Shown: positions 7,862 through 15,466 of the stretch, piece by piece | Numbering within the stretch: position 1 is the first letter of the stretch | Layout of the letters: each line of letters begins with the position of its first letter | Assembly (NCBI GenBank): GCA_027055635.1 | Contig: JALUMZ010000111.1 | Location: forward strand, 1-38,226 | Source: Campylobacteraceae bacterium | GTDB taxonomy: Bacteria; Campylobacterota; Campylobacteria; Campylobacterales; Sulfurospirillaceae | Reading direction: 5' to 3' | Length of the DNA: 38,226 nucleotides | Position numbers and translations under genes: made by a program | Notes under the pieces: generated by a model | What the model was told of the DNA's origin: nothing | Databases searched by the model: none | Seen by the model: only the letters and a program-made list of their open reading frames with translations

Positions 7862-7882
7862 TGAAATGATTTGATAAAAATC
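7807..7882. repeat. Perfect 28-bp inverted repeat with 20-base loop
   Basis: The arms 7807-7834 and 7855-7882 are exact reverse complements (GATTTTTATCAAATC... / ...GATTTGATAAAAATC). They enclose the loop TCAGACCAACGGGAGGATTT. The hairpin ends 40 bases before the aminotransferase start, so it would lie in that gene's leader if transcription begins upstream. There is no T run after it, so a simple intrinsic terminator is unlikely. It could be a miniature palindromic element. Confidence 0.88.
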
Positions 7883-7922
7883 GTAACAAGGATAAAAAAG
7901 TAAAAGTAAAAAAGGATTGATT

Positions 7923-9041
7923 ATGCGTTGTTCAAAGATGAGCTCATTTATAGTTATGGATATAGTAAGAGATGCTCTAAAATACGAAGATGCTGTACAT
8001 TTTGAAGTGGGACAACCAGATCTGCCACCATCTCCAAAAGTCAAAGAAGCTCTTCATAGTGCTATAGATGATGATAGATTTTCTTATACCCAAAGTCTAG
8101 GATTGTTAGAATTGAGAGAGAAGATAGCCTATCAATATAAAAAAACTTATAATTTAGATATAGATCCAAAGAGGATATTTTTGACTCCCGGAACGAGTGG
8201 GGCATTTTTGATAGCATACTCCTTGACGCTAAAAAATTCTGCAAGACTTGGGCTTAGCGATCCATCATATCCTTGTTATAAAAATTTTGCTTATATGATG
8301 GATATAGAGCCTCTTTTTATGCCTATCGACAAGAGAGATAATTTTGAGCTACATGTAGATGACTTGGTGGGAAAAAGACTAGGTGCCTTACAAATCTCAT
8401 CCCCATCAAATCCGACAGGAAATATATATGAGAGAGAAAACTTAGGGGATTTGGTTGAGTATTGTGATAGAAACGATATAGCTTTTATATCAGATGAACT
8501 CTACCATGGTTTGACTTATGAAGGTGAAGCAAGTTGTGCTTTGGAGTTTAGTGACAAGGCTTATATAGTAAATGGTTTTTCAAAATACTATTGTGTTCCG
8601 GGGAATAGATTGGGTTGGATAATAGTTCCAAAACATAAACTTAAACAAGCAGAGATATTGAGTCAAAATCTTTTTATATCTGCTCCGACACTTAGCCAAT
8701 ATGGTGCATTGGCTGCATTTGATGATGAGTATCAAGCTGGCGTAAAAGAGGAGTTTAAAAAAAGAAGAGACTATCTTTATGGTGAATTGTCACAAATATT
8801 TGAGATAGACGCTGCTCCACAAGGTGCTTTTTATCTATGGGCAAATATCTCAAAATACAGTGATGACAGCTTCGCATTTGCAAAAGAATTATTAGAAAAT
8901 ATACATATTGCTGCGACTCCGGGTGTGGATTTTGGTAAAAATGGTACAAACAAGTATATCCGATTCGCATACACTAGAAATATAGAGCATCTAAGTGAAG
9001 GAGTGCGCAGGATAAAGAAATACTTGGGCATTACCTTGTGA
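7923..9041 (+). CDS. Pyridoxal-phosphate aminotransferase, class I/II
   Basis: This 372-residue fold-type I aminotransferase has EVGQPDLPPSPKV at the N terminus, TPGTSGAFL for the cofactor phosphate region, SPSNPTGN, SDELYHGLTY, and the Schiff-base lysine in NGFSKYYCVPGNRLGW. The C-terminal IRFAYTRN supplies the arginine that binds substrate carboxylate. The amino-acid specificity cannot be told from sequence. ATG 7923 is used, with AAGGA upstream, rather than TTG 7917. The last 11 bases overlap the convergent pldA gene. Its upstream region carries the long stem-loop described separately. Confidence 0.88.
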   Translation: MRCSKMSSFIVMDIVRDALKYEDAVHFEVGQPDLPPSPKVKEALHSAIDDDRFSYTQSLGLLELREKIAYQYKKTYNLDIDPKRIFLTPGTSGAFLIAYSLTLKNSARLGLSDPSYPCYKNFAYMMDIEPLFMPIDKRDNFELHVDDLVGKRLGALQISSPSNPTGNIYERENLGDLVEYCDRNDIAFISDELYHGLTYEGEASCALEFSDKAYIVNGFSKYYCVPGNRLGWIIVPKHKLKQAEILSQNLFISAPTLSQYGALAAFDDEYQAGVKEEFKKRRDYLYGELSQIFEIDAAPQGAFYLWANISKYSDDSFAFAKELLENIHIAATPGVDFGKNGTNKYIRFAYTRNIEHLSEGVRRIKKYLGITL

Positions 9042-10041
9042 TAGCAAATCCAAGTCCTATTTTGTCATTTCTTTTATTGTAGTCTATGAGACTCTCTCCA
9101 TATCCGCTAAAGATTTGGAAGTATCCAAATGTGTCGCTTATCCAAGGCAGAGGAAAGGTCCAATCAAACTGCACCGCACCTCTGTTTGTGCCGTCAAACT
9201 TGAAATTATCTCTTAGAAGAAGGGTAAAGAGGTGTTTTTTATATGGATAAGTGATTCTTAAATCCCCATAGCCAAGATATTTGTATATGTCTGGATTATC
9301 ATCACCGCTGGTGTCATTTATGTCTGTTTTTTGGTGTTCGGGGATTCTATACCAGACTCTAGGGATGATAAAAATTCCCTCTTTTTGAAAAATTCCAGAT
9401 AGATAGACTCTATTCCATGACCTTGATACCCTTCCGCCTTGTCCGTTTGACTGGTGAAGTATGCCGATTGTATATGCTTTTAGCGGACTCTGTTTTTTTG
9501 CATAAGGAAATACCATAAAAAGTTCAGGTTCATAGTTGGTTTCTCTAAATGGTGAAGATTTTGCGCTTGTCTGCCACCATGAGGTTTGAGAATATCCTAA
9601 GAAGAGTTCATTTCTGCCTCCAAAAAGGTCTTTTGCCAAACTCTTTTTGAAGCTGATTTGAAACTTTGTCTCTGTGTCTTTCCTGTTTGAATGTGATACA
9701 AAATCATAAGTGCTTGGCAGGAGATAATTCATCTTGTATGGTTTGACATCAAATGAAGAAAATATTATCTCCCTTATGCTTTTGTCTGTGCTTTCGTGAC
9801 TATACCCCTCTATACTGTTGTCGCCATAGGTGATTATGCTCCTATCTTGTGTTTTTGTAGTTATTTTTTGGTTTTTTGGTTTTAAGGATTTGGTAGCTAA
9901 GGCTTTGTATAAAAGCATAGCCTCTTTGATTTTGCCTCTGGCTTCTAGTATCTGTGCTCTTTTATATAAAACAGATATATCATCTGCCACCAATGTAAGG
10001 CCAAAAAATGCTATGATTATAAGTATATTTTTTTTGAACAA
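9031..10041 (-). CDS. pldA: Outer-membrane phospholipase A (OMPLA)
   Basis: The 336-residue protein has a signal peptide (MFKKNILIIIAFFGLTLVA), a short helical N-terminal part, and a beta-barrel region from about residue 120. The active-site motif HQSNGQGG...SRSWNRVY places His, Ser (+2) and Asn (+14) exactly as in the E. coli catalytic residues H142, S144 and N156. OMPLA hydrolyses phospholipids that reach the outer leaflet of the outer membrane and is active as a calcium-bound dimer. The start is TTG, with AGGA seven bases before it; no ATG gives a better signal peptide. Its 3' end overlaps the convergent aminotransferase gene by 11 bases. Confidence 0.92.
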   Translation of the reverse strand: MFKKNILIIIAFFGLTLVADDISVLYKRAQILEARGKIKEAMLLYKALATKSLKPKNQKITTKTQDRSIITYGDNSIEGYSHESTDKSIREIIFSSFDVKPYKMNYLLPSTYDFVSHSNRKDTETKFQISFKKSLAKDLFGGRNELFLGYSQTSWWQTSAKSSPFRETNYEPELFMVFPYAKKQSPLKAYTIGILHQSNGQGGRVSRSWNRVYLSGIFQKEGIFIIPRVWYRIPEHQKTDINDTSGDDNPDIYKYLGYGDLRITYPYKKHLFTLLLRDNFKFDGTNRGAVQFDWTFPLPWISDTFGYFQIFSGYGESLIDYNKRNDKIGLGFAITR

Positions 10042-10091
10042 AATGTATCCTAGGAGTAATTTTTAGGAATTTTATCACATTTGGGAGTGTA

Positions 10092-10979
10092 ATGCAATAT
10101 AATCTATCAGGCATATTGGCTATTTTTCTTTGGTCAACTCTAGCAAGCCTAACAGTAAAAGTGGGAAGAGTACCGCCATTTGAGTTGGTTTCTATATCTT
10201 TTACGGTTGCTTTCTTTATCGGCTTGGTATTGTGGAAAAAAGAGGGCAGAGGGATTTTGATACACTTAAGGCTTCCTCTGAAGGTATGGTTTGTTGGTGT
10301 CGGTGGGTTGTTTGGTTACCATTTTTTCTATTTTTTGGCATTGCAAAATGCACCTGCAGTTGAGGCAAATTTAATCAATTATCTCTGGCCTTTGTTTATA
10401 GTTCTGTTTAGTGCTTTTTTGCCCGGTGTCAAACTTAAGTGGTTTCATATTTTAGGTGTTATTCTCGGGCTTGGTGGTGTTGTGGTATTGCTTGGAGCAA
10501 AAGGTGGATTTAGTTTTGATTATCAGTATATGAGGGGTTATTTTTATGCTTTTATTTGTGCTTTGGTTTGGTCATCGTACTCTGTGTTGTCTAGGTATTT
10601 TGGCAAAGTTCCAACAAGCGCTGTAGGAGGATTTTGTGGGGTAACTGCTATTTTGGCATTTGTATGTCATTTGCTGTTTGAAACTACTTTAATTCCAAAT
10701 TTTAGTTCATTTATGGCTATCTTCATTTTGGGGCTTGGTCCTGTTGGAGGTGCTTTTTTTCTTTGGGATTATGGTGTCAAAAAAGGAGATATACAGATGC
10801 TAGGGACAATGTCATATCTGACACCTTTACTCTCAACTCTTCTTCTGATAGTTTTAGGTTTGTCGAAGCCAAGTTTGGCGATATGGCTAGCATGTTCTTT
10901 GATAGTATTAGGTTCTATTGTGGCGTCATTGCCACTATTCAAAAAGTTCATAGTCAACTACTTTGCTAAGAGTATTTAA
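10092..10979 (+). CDS. EamA/DMT-family transporter
   Basis: This 295-residue protein has ten predicted membrane helices arranged as two repeated EamA halves (about residues 5-140 and 150-285). Typical features are the opening AIFLWSTLASLTVK, the NYLWPLFIVLF segment and the second-half repeat FICALVWSSYSV. Members of this drug/metabolite transporter family export amino acids, metabolites or nucleotide derivatives, and the substrate here is unknown. GGGAG precedes the ATG. The 3' end overlaps on the opposite strand with the Dabb-domain remnant. Confidence 0.85.
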   Translation: MQYNLSGILAIFLWSTLASLTVKVGRVPPFELVSISFTVAFFIGLVLWKKEGRGILIHLRLPLKVWFVGVGGLFGYHFFYFLALQNAPAVEANLINYLWPLFIVLFSAFLPGVKLKWFHILGVILGLGGVVVLLGAKGGFSFDYQYMRGYFYAFICALVWSSYSVLSRYFGKVPTSAVGGFCGVTAILAFVCHLLFETTLIPNFSSFMAIFILGLGPVGGAFFLWDYGVKKGDIQMLGTMSYLTPLLSTLLLIVLGLSKPSLAIWLACSLIVLGSIVASLPLFKKFIVNYFAKSI

Positions 10980-11105
10980 CTCTTTTAATTTTTGTATGAG
11001 TTGCAAGTGAGTTGGATTTGTGGCATATATGTTCAGATCCTCTTTTGATTCAAAATCAGCTATTAAAGCTATATCATAGCTTCTCCTTTGCTTTTTTATA
11101 GTCAT
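10935..11105 (-). pseudogene. C-terminal remnant of a Dabb (stress-responsive alpha/beta barrel) domain protein
   Basis: A 56-codon minus-strand frame, absent from the ORF track, encodes MTIKKQRRSYDIALIADF followed by ESKEDLNIYATNPTHLQLI and ...SKVVDYEL. This matches the second half of a Dabb ferredoxin-like domain, whose full length is about 95-100 residues: a central strand with DxAL, the ESKEDL helix start, the xxPxH helix, and the final VVDYE strand. The N-terminal half is missing. Upstream in this frame there is an in-frame stop, and the DNA there encodes the end of mobA. The frame overlaps mobA by 32 bases and the EamA gene by 45 bases (antisense). No good ribosome binding site is seen, so a deletion remnant is more likely than a working gene. 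Confidence 0.65.
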
Positions 11106-11640
11106 CAGGTCTGTTTAGATTCATAAAGGGTTCATTTTCGTTAAACTCAACATATTTTGTATCAACTCTCTGAAGTAAATTTTTTATTTTGTGGTTGTTT
11201 TGTAAAATCTGCTCTCTCAAAACTTTTAAAATTTTAGGTGAATATATAGCACAAAGTTGGTGTGAGCCAAAAGGAGATCTTGCTACAACACAGTCATGTC
11301 CATCAAAATTTTCATAAAGTTTTCTATATATATCTTTAGTTACAAAAGGGGTATCTACACTTAGCAGAGCAACATCTGTTTTTAGTTTTTTTAGTATGCT
11401 ATATAGTGCTATGAGAGGTGAAAACTCCCTAAACTCTTCTAAATCTTCTACAAAAGAGGCTTTAAACTCAAATTTATCCCTGTTTTTACAGCTTACATGC
11501 AGGCTTTTAAACCAAGGAGAGACTCTGTGGAGTTGATATTGGGTTAGTGTCTCATGTTTGCCAAAGGGGAGTAGTGCTTTATCTCTCCCCATTCTAGAGC
11601 TTTTTCCTCCGGCAACTATAACACAAGGTAGAGGTAAGAT
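11074..11640 (-). CDS. mobA: Molybdenum cofactor guanylyltransferase MobA, apparently with a non-canonical start codon
   Basis: The nucleotidyltransferase signature CVIVAGGKSSRMGRDKALLPFG is present, but its first part lies upstream of the first ATG (11592). Between an in-frame TGA at 11671-11673 and that ATG there is no ATG, GTG or TTG. The best fit is ATC at 11640, seven bases after AGAGG, giving 188 residues; ATA at 11643, overlapping the leuC TAA as ATAA, is the alternative. Starting at 11592 would remove the GTP-binding loop. Other landmarks are LLSVDTPFVTK (metal-binding aspartate) and the C-terminal FMNLNRPDDY. MobA attaches GMP to molybdopterin, a step towards the bis-MGD expected in the window's molybdoenzyme. 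It is probably coupled to leuC. Confidence 0.8.
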   Translation of the reverse strand: MLPLPCVIVAGGKSSRMGRDKALLPFGKHETLTQYQLHRVSPWFKSLHVSCKNRDKFEFKASFVEDLEEFREFSPLIALYSILKKLKTDVALLSVDTPFVTKDIYRKLYENFDGHDCVVARSPFGSHQLCAIYSPKILKVLREQILQNNHKIKNLLQRVDTKYVEFNENEPFMNLNRPDDYKKAKEKL

Positions 11641-12905
11641 TATAGAGCCTCTGGATTTGCTATTTTTCCCTCAACTGCACTAGCTGCTGCTACTGCTGAG
11701 TTTGCAAGATAGATTTTACTGCTTCTATCTCCCATTCTACCTACAAAATTCCTGTTTGTAGTAGATATACAGACTTCATCTTTGCCGAGTATGCCCATGT
11801 ACCCACCCAAACATGCTCCACATGTTGGGTTTGAAAATAGAGCTCCAGCTTGTATAAATATCTCTACCAAGCCCTCTTTTTGTGCTTGAAGAGAGATCTT
11901 TTGTGTAGCAGGAGTTATGATAAGCCTAGTCTTTCTAGCTACTTTCTTGCCTTTTAGGATTTTAGCGGCAATCCTTAAATCTTCCAATCTTCCATTTGTG
12001 CAACTTCCTATAAAGACTTGATCTACAGCTATATCATCACTAACTGCTCTGCTCAAAGGCTTTCCATTTGATGGAAGACTAGGGTATGCAATCATGGGTT
12101 CAAGTTTTGATACATCTATATATATGGTTTGTACATAAGAGGCATCATCATCAGAGTAGAACTCTTTTGGCTCTCTTGCGAGCTCTTTATCTGCTAGAAA
12201 CTCTCTAGTGATGTTATCAACTGCTATTATTCCATTTTTTGCTCCGGCCTCTATCGCCATGTTACATAGACTAAATCTGTCATCCATGCTAAGATACCCA
12301 ATAGTGTCTCCGGTAAATTCCAAAGTTTTATATAGTGCCCCATCAACTCCGAGTTGACGAATTACCTCTAAAATCAAATCTTTTCCATAGATTAATTCTC
12401 CGGGTTTTCCGCTAAATACAACTTTTATGGCTTGAGGTACTTTAAACCAATTTCCTCCCGTGATGAGTGCAAAAGATATATCGGTAGAGCCCATACCGGT
12501 AGAGAAAGCTCCGAGTGCTCCGTGGGTACATGTATGGCTGTCAGCTCCTATGATAACATCACCGGGAACTACAAGCCCTTTTTCGGGGAGGAGTGCATGC
12601 TCTATGCCCATATCTTTTTCATCAAAAAAGTGTTTTAGATTGTGTTTATATGCAAAATCACGGCTGATTTTTGCCTGATTTGCACTTGCTATATCTTTTG
12701 CCGGGATGAAATGATCCATTACGATAGAGAAACCATCTGGATTTGCCAGCTTCTCCACTCCGCTATCTTCAAAAGCTTTTATAGATATAGGGGTTGTTAT
12801 ATCATTCCCTATAACCATATCTATATTTGAGCGGATAATCTCACCGGCATACACTTTGCGTCCTACATGGTCACTAAATATCTTCTCTGTTATTGTTTGT
12901 GGCAT
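11640..12905 (-). CDS. leuC: 3-isopropylmalate dehydratase large subunit
   Basis: This 421-residue aconitase-superfamily protein is the shorter LeuC type common in Campylobacterota and archaea. The [4Fe-4S] cluster cysteines are in FIGSCTNGRLEDL and SNPTCGACLGG (two cysteines), and DSHTCTHGALGAFSTGMGSTD is typical. With LeuD it isomerises 2-isopropylmalate to 3-isopropylmalate in leucine synthesis. leuD and leuB are not in this window. A homoaconitase-like activity is possible in this subfamily but less likely. The ATG has AAGGA upstream and an extended -10 box. mobA follows immediately at its stop codon. Confidence 0.88.
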   Translation of the reverse strand: MPQTITEKIFSDHVGRKVYAGEIIRSNIDMVIGNDITTPISIKAFEDSGVEKLANPDGFSIVMDHFIPAKDIASANQAKISRDFAYKHNLKHFFDEKDMGIEHALLPEKGLVVPGDVIIGADSHTCTHGALGAFSTGMGSTDISFALITGGNWFKVPQAIKVVFSGKPGELIYGKDLILEVIRQLGVDGALYKTLEFTGDTIGYLSMDDRFSLCNMAIEAGAKNGIIAVDNITREFLADKELAREPKEFYSDDDASYVQTIYIDVSKLEPMIAYPSLPSNGKPLSRAVSDDIAVDQVFIGSCTNGRLEDLRIAAKILKGKKVARKTRLIITPATQKISLQAQKEGLVEIFIQAGALFSNPTCGACLGGYMGILGKDEVCISTTNRNFVGRMGDRSSKIYLANSAVAAASAVEGKIANPEAL

Positions 12906-12933
12906 AAAAATCCTTTTTTAGCTATTAAGTGTT

Positions 12934-12942
12934 ATTTTATCA
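12934..12942 (-). promoter_or_regulatory. Extended -10 promoter of leuC
   Basis: The minus-strand sequence is TGATAAAAT, about 28 bases before the leuC ATG. It is identical to the element upstream of the LUD, mqnD and recA genes. Confidence 0.55.
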
Positions 12943-12951
12943 AAAAACTAT

Positions 12952-13542
12952 TTAAGGTATCTTTGGAGCCATAATTTTTTCTCCTATAAAGCCATAATTT
13001 GCACCAACTCTTGCTAGCGGGTTAAAGTCGATATGGAGTTTTTTGCTATTGGTTATGATTTTATTTTTAACAAATAGTTTTTTTATCTCTAGGATTATCG
13101 GTATAGTTTTACTCTCTTTTAGATCTATCTCTTCATAAAAATCACAAAAATATGCCACGGGTGAACCCTCTATCATGGGTGGAAAATTCTCTTCTATCTT
13201 ATTTAATTTTATATCAAACTCTTTAGCTTCGCTGATATTTTTATCTAACTCTTTTGAGCTAAAATGCAGCTTTTCAAGTTGATTTTCTCCTGCTATGCAG
13301 ATGGTACATTTTTTTGTTTTTCTTATATTTCTCAGGGTATCTTTTGGCTCTTTATTGCTTTTATGTCCGATTGAGACTATGAGGGTAGGAGGATTTGAAC
13401 TAAGCGGTGTAAAGTAGCTAAAGGGTGCAATATTTATTTGGGTATCTTGTGTTACTATCCAAGCTATCGGTCTTGGTACTGCTGTTTGAGCAGTTAGTTT
13501 ATATCTTGTAGGTGAGTCTAACTCTTCAAAATCAAATATCAT
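12952..13542 (-). CDS. Flavin reductase-like (FMN-binding split barrel) domain protein
   Basis: This 196-residue protein of the flavin-reductase-like family has RYKLTAQTAVPRPIAWIVTQD near the N terminus, then NIAPFSYFTPLSSNPPTLIVSIG, the usual FMN-contacting segment, and the C-terminal FNPLARVGANYGFIGE. Such proteins bind FMN and reduce flavin or act on small substrates; the specific reaction is unknown. The start at 13542 (MIFDF) is chosen over 13557 because AAGGAG lies 4 bases upstream. It is transcribed divergently from the NFACT gene through a palindromic promoter. Confidence 0.85.
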   Translation of the reverse strand: MIFDFEELDSPTRYKLTAQTAVPRPIAWIVTQDTQINIAPFSYFTPLSSNPPTLIVSIGHKSNKEPKDTLRNIRKTKKCTICIAGENQLEKLHFSSKELDKNISEAKEFDIKLNKIEENFPPMIEGSPVAYFCDFYEEIDLKESKTIPIILEIKKLFVKNKIITNSKKLHIDFNPLARVGANYGFIGEKIMAPKIP

Positions 13543-13560
13543 AAAATCTCCTTGCAAATA

Positions 13561-13578
13561 ATGGTATAATCATACCAT
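13561..13578. promoter_or_regulatory. Palindromic bidirectional -10 region
   Basis: ATGGTAT-AATC-ATACCAT is a perfect 7-bp palindrome around four bases. On the plus strand it contains TGGTATAAT, an extended -10 that ends 20 bases before the NFACT ATG (13591). On the minus strand it reads TGGTATGAT, an extended -10 for the flavin-reductase gene (ATG 13542). One short symmetric element therefore seems to serve both genes. Confidence 0.6.
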
Positions 13579-13590
13579 AAAAGGAAATAT

Positions 13591-14922
13591 ATGAGAAGAT
13601 ATGAGTTGGTGCAGATTGCGGATTACCTGAAAAATTTTAGAAAGATAAGTGCCATACGAAGAGTGGGAGATAATGTTATAAATATTATTTTTGATAGACA
13701 AAAGTCTCTCTTTTTTGATCTAAGAAGAGGGGATTCGCATATCTTTATCAAAGATGATTTTACAAGAGCAAAGATATATAAAGCACCATTTGATGTGATA
13801 CTTACAAAGAGATTTACAAATTCTAATATGCAGAGTATCAAAGTTCTAAAAGATGATAGAATTTTACAAATAGGTGTCATTTCAAATTCAAAATACAAAT
13901 CAGATGAAACACTCTTGCAGATGGAGTTTACGGGAAAAAATACAAATGTGATTATTTTAGATAACAATGGTTTCATCCTTGAGGCACTTAGGCATATAGA
14001 TATATCCTCCTCTTATAGAGAGGTAAAGGTGGGAATTGCTCTAAAATCTCTACATGTGGAGCAAAAATTTTTGCCAAAAGAGAGTAAAAAGATAGAAGAT
14101 ATAGAGTTGTTTTTAGAAGACGAGTACAATAGAAGAGTACAAAAGAGTCTTGTTGCGACAAAAAAACAAAAAAGTGCAAGTATTCAAAAGAGAGTAAAAA
14201 AACTCCAAAAACTCCTTGATGGGCTAGATAGCGAAGAGAGATTGATGAGTAAAAGTGAAACTTATAGTTTGTGGGGTGCTTTGATTTTTAGTAATCTTGA
14301 TAAAATAAAGGGGTATAAAAAAGAGATTAGTCTTGATGATTTTGAGGGAAACAGTGTGAAAATAATCCTTCCAAAAGAGGCAAGAAGTGGGGCGGAGGCT
14401 GGAAATCTCCTTTTTGAAGCATCAAAAAAACTAAAAAGAAAAGCAAAATCACTGCATATAGAGAGAGATAGTCTTTGTGGTAAGATAGAGTTTTTCAAAA
14501 AATTACAAAATGCAATAAATATGGCTAATAGTGAAACAGAGATAAATATACTCTATCCAAAACAAAAGCACTCAAAAAAAGCCAAGGGAAAACAGGTCTC
14601 TTACGAGAGTTTTTATATAGAGGGTTTCAAAGTGATGCTTGGAAAAAATGAGAAAGGCAATATAGAACTCCTAAAGGAAGCAAAAAAGAGGGATATTTGG
14701 CTACACTTAAAAGATATGCCCTCTAGTCATGTTATAATAAGAACAGATAAACAAAATATACCAACAAATGTGCTAGAGTTTGCCTCAAAACTTTGTGCAG
14801 AGTTTAGTGTGAGTCAAAAAGGAGTATATTTGGTCGATTATACTCCTAGAAGAAATGTAAAGATGGGTGAAGGTGCACATGTAAACTATGTGGATTATAA
14901 AACAATGAGTGTAAGTATCTGA
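13591..14922 (+). CDS. NFACT-family protein (RqcH/Rqc2-like, formerly fibronectin-binding protein)
   Basis: This 443-residue protein has an NFACT-N domain (about residues 1-170, with the conserved DR of LKDDRILQIGVI), a central coiled coil (about 190-310, KKQKSASIQKRVKKLQKLL), and a C-terminal NFACT-R/DUF814 domain with KRDIWLHLKDMPSSHVII, VDYTPRRNVKMGEGAHVNY. RqcH binds stalled large ribosomal subunits and recruits tRNA-Ala to add alanine tails; the DR pair is important for that activity. At 443 residues it is shorter than Bacillus RqcH (about 570). Whether it performs tailing here is inference. AAAGG precedes the ATG. The stop codon is the first part of the palindromic element downstream. 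Confidence 0.85.
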   Translation: MRRYELVQIADYLKNFRKISAIRRVGDNVINIIFDRQKSLFFDLRRGDSHIFIKDDFTRAKIYKAPFDVILTKRFTNSNMQSIKVLKDDRILQIGVISNSKYKSDETLLQMEFTGKNTNVIILDNNGFILEALRHIDISSSYREVKVGIALKSLHVEQKFLPKESKKIEDIELFLEDEYNRRVQKSLVATKKQKSASIQKRVKKLQKLLDGLDSEERLMSKSETYSLWGALIFSNLDKIKGYKKEISLDDFEGNSVKIILPKEARSGAEAGNLLFEASKKLKRKAKSLHIERDSLCGKIEFFKKLQNAINMANSETEINILYPKQKHSKKAKGKQVSYESFYIEGFKVMLGKNEKGNIELLKEAKKRDIWLHLKDMPSSHVIIRTDKQNIPTNVLEFASKLCAEFSVSQKGVYLVDYTPRRNVKMGEGAHVNYVDYKTMSVSI

Positions 14923-15034
14923 CCTTACGCACTTTTTTCTCGAAAAGTCCTACTTTTCGCAAGCTTCAAGGGGGTTGTAGGGACTTTAGTCCCTGCCACT
15001 ATAAGGAGTTTTGCTCGTTATGGTGTGTAAGATC
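14919..15034. repeat. Multi-hairpin palindromic element with imperfect terminal inverted repeats
   Basis: The ends GACCTTACGCAC (14921-14932) and GTGTGTAAGATC (15023-15034) pair at 11 of 12 positions, counting one G.U. Inside are three successive hairpins: CGAAAAGT/ACTTTTCG with loop CCT (14941-14959), AGGGAC/GTCCCT with loop TTTA (14979-14994), and CACTATAAGGAG/CTCGTTATGGTG (14997-15025, one mismatch, one G.U), which shares bases with the terminal arm. It begins at the NFACT stop codon and ends before the ribosome binding site of the next gene. It may be a REP/MITE-like element that also acts as a terminator. Confidence 0.7.
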
Positions 15035-15057
15035 ACTAAGTATTTAAGGAGATTGAC

Positions 15058-15378
15058 ATGGCAATAGGTCCCGTTGGTGCAGTCGCATACGCAAATCAAG
15101 CGATGCCTGCTCAAACCAAGATACAATCAAATTTTCAAAATAGATTAGATATGCAAAATGGTGCGGCTATGGCAATGCAAGATGCAGATAAAGAAGAGAT
15201 AGCAGATGTGAGACCAACCGAAGAGACTTACAAGATAGACCCTGATCATGAGCATGAAAAAAAGAGAAAAGAGGAAGAGCAAAAAAAAGAGAAAAAAAAT
15301 TCCCAAAACAAAGAAGATGGGGAAGAAGAGGAAAACAGCAGTATTGCTAGCCCTAGACATTTGGATATATGCGTCTGA
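15058..15378 (+). CDS. Small charged hypothetical protein
   Basis: This 106-residue protein has an N-terminal MAIGPVGAVAYANQ segment rich in small residues, then DMQNGAAMAMQ, then a long, highly charged low-complexity part (K/E runs, about residues 62-95), and ends PRHLDICV. I recall short proteins with the same layout (MAxGPVG... and ...HLDI.V) from other Campylobacterota, always without function. The charged region is probably disordered. AAGGAG lies 7 bases before the ATG, so the gene is probably real. It stands alone between the palindromic element and the cdsA promoter. Confidence 0.65.
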   Translation: MAIGPVGAVAYANQAMPAQTKIQSNFQNRLDMQNGAAMAMQDADKEEIADVRPTEETYKIDPDHEHEKKRKEEEQKKEKKNSQNKEDGEEEENSSIASPRHLDICV

Positions 15379-15435
15379 CCACAATAAATGATATGTTTTA
15401 AAAGTTTAGCATAAGGATAAACTCACACTATATAC

Positions 15436-15443
15436 GATAAAAT
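15436..15443 (+). promoter_or_regulatory. -10 element upstream of cdsA
   Basis: GATAAAAT (within CGATAAAAT) lies 23 bases before the preferred ATG at 15467. It closely matches the TGATAAAAT elements elsewhere in the window. It could drive the cdsA-dxr-uraA-signalling protein gene row. Confidence 0.45.
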
Positions 15444-15466
15444 ACAAAAAATTATTGGAAACGCCT

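Noticed and set aside
14979-14994. Simple intrinsic terminator of the NFACT gene at AGGGACTTTAGTCCCT
   Set aside because: It has no T run and is embedded in a larger set of hairpins with matching outer arms, so it is described as part of that element.
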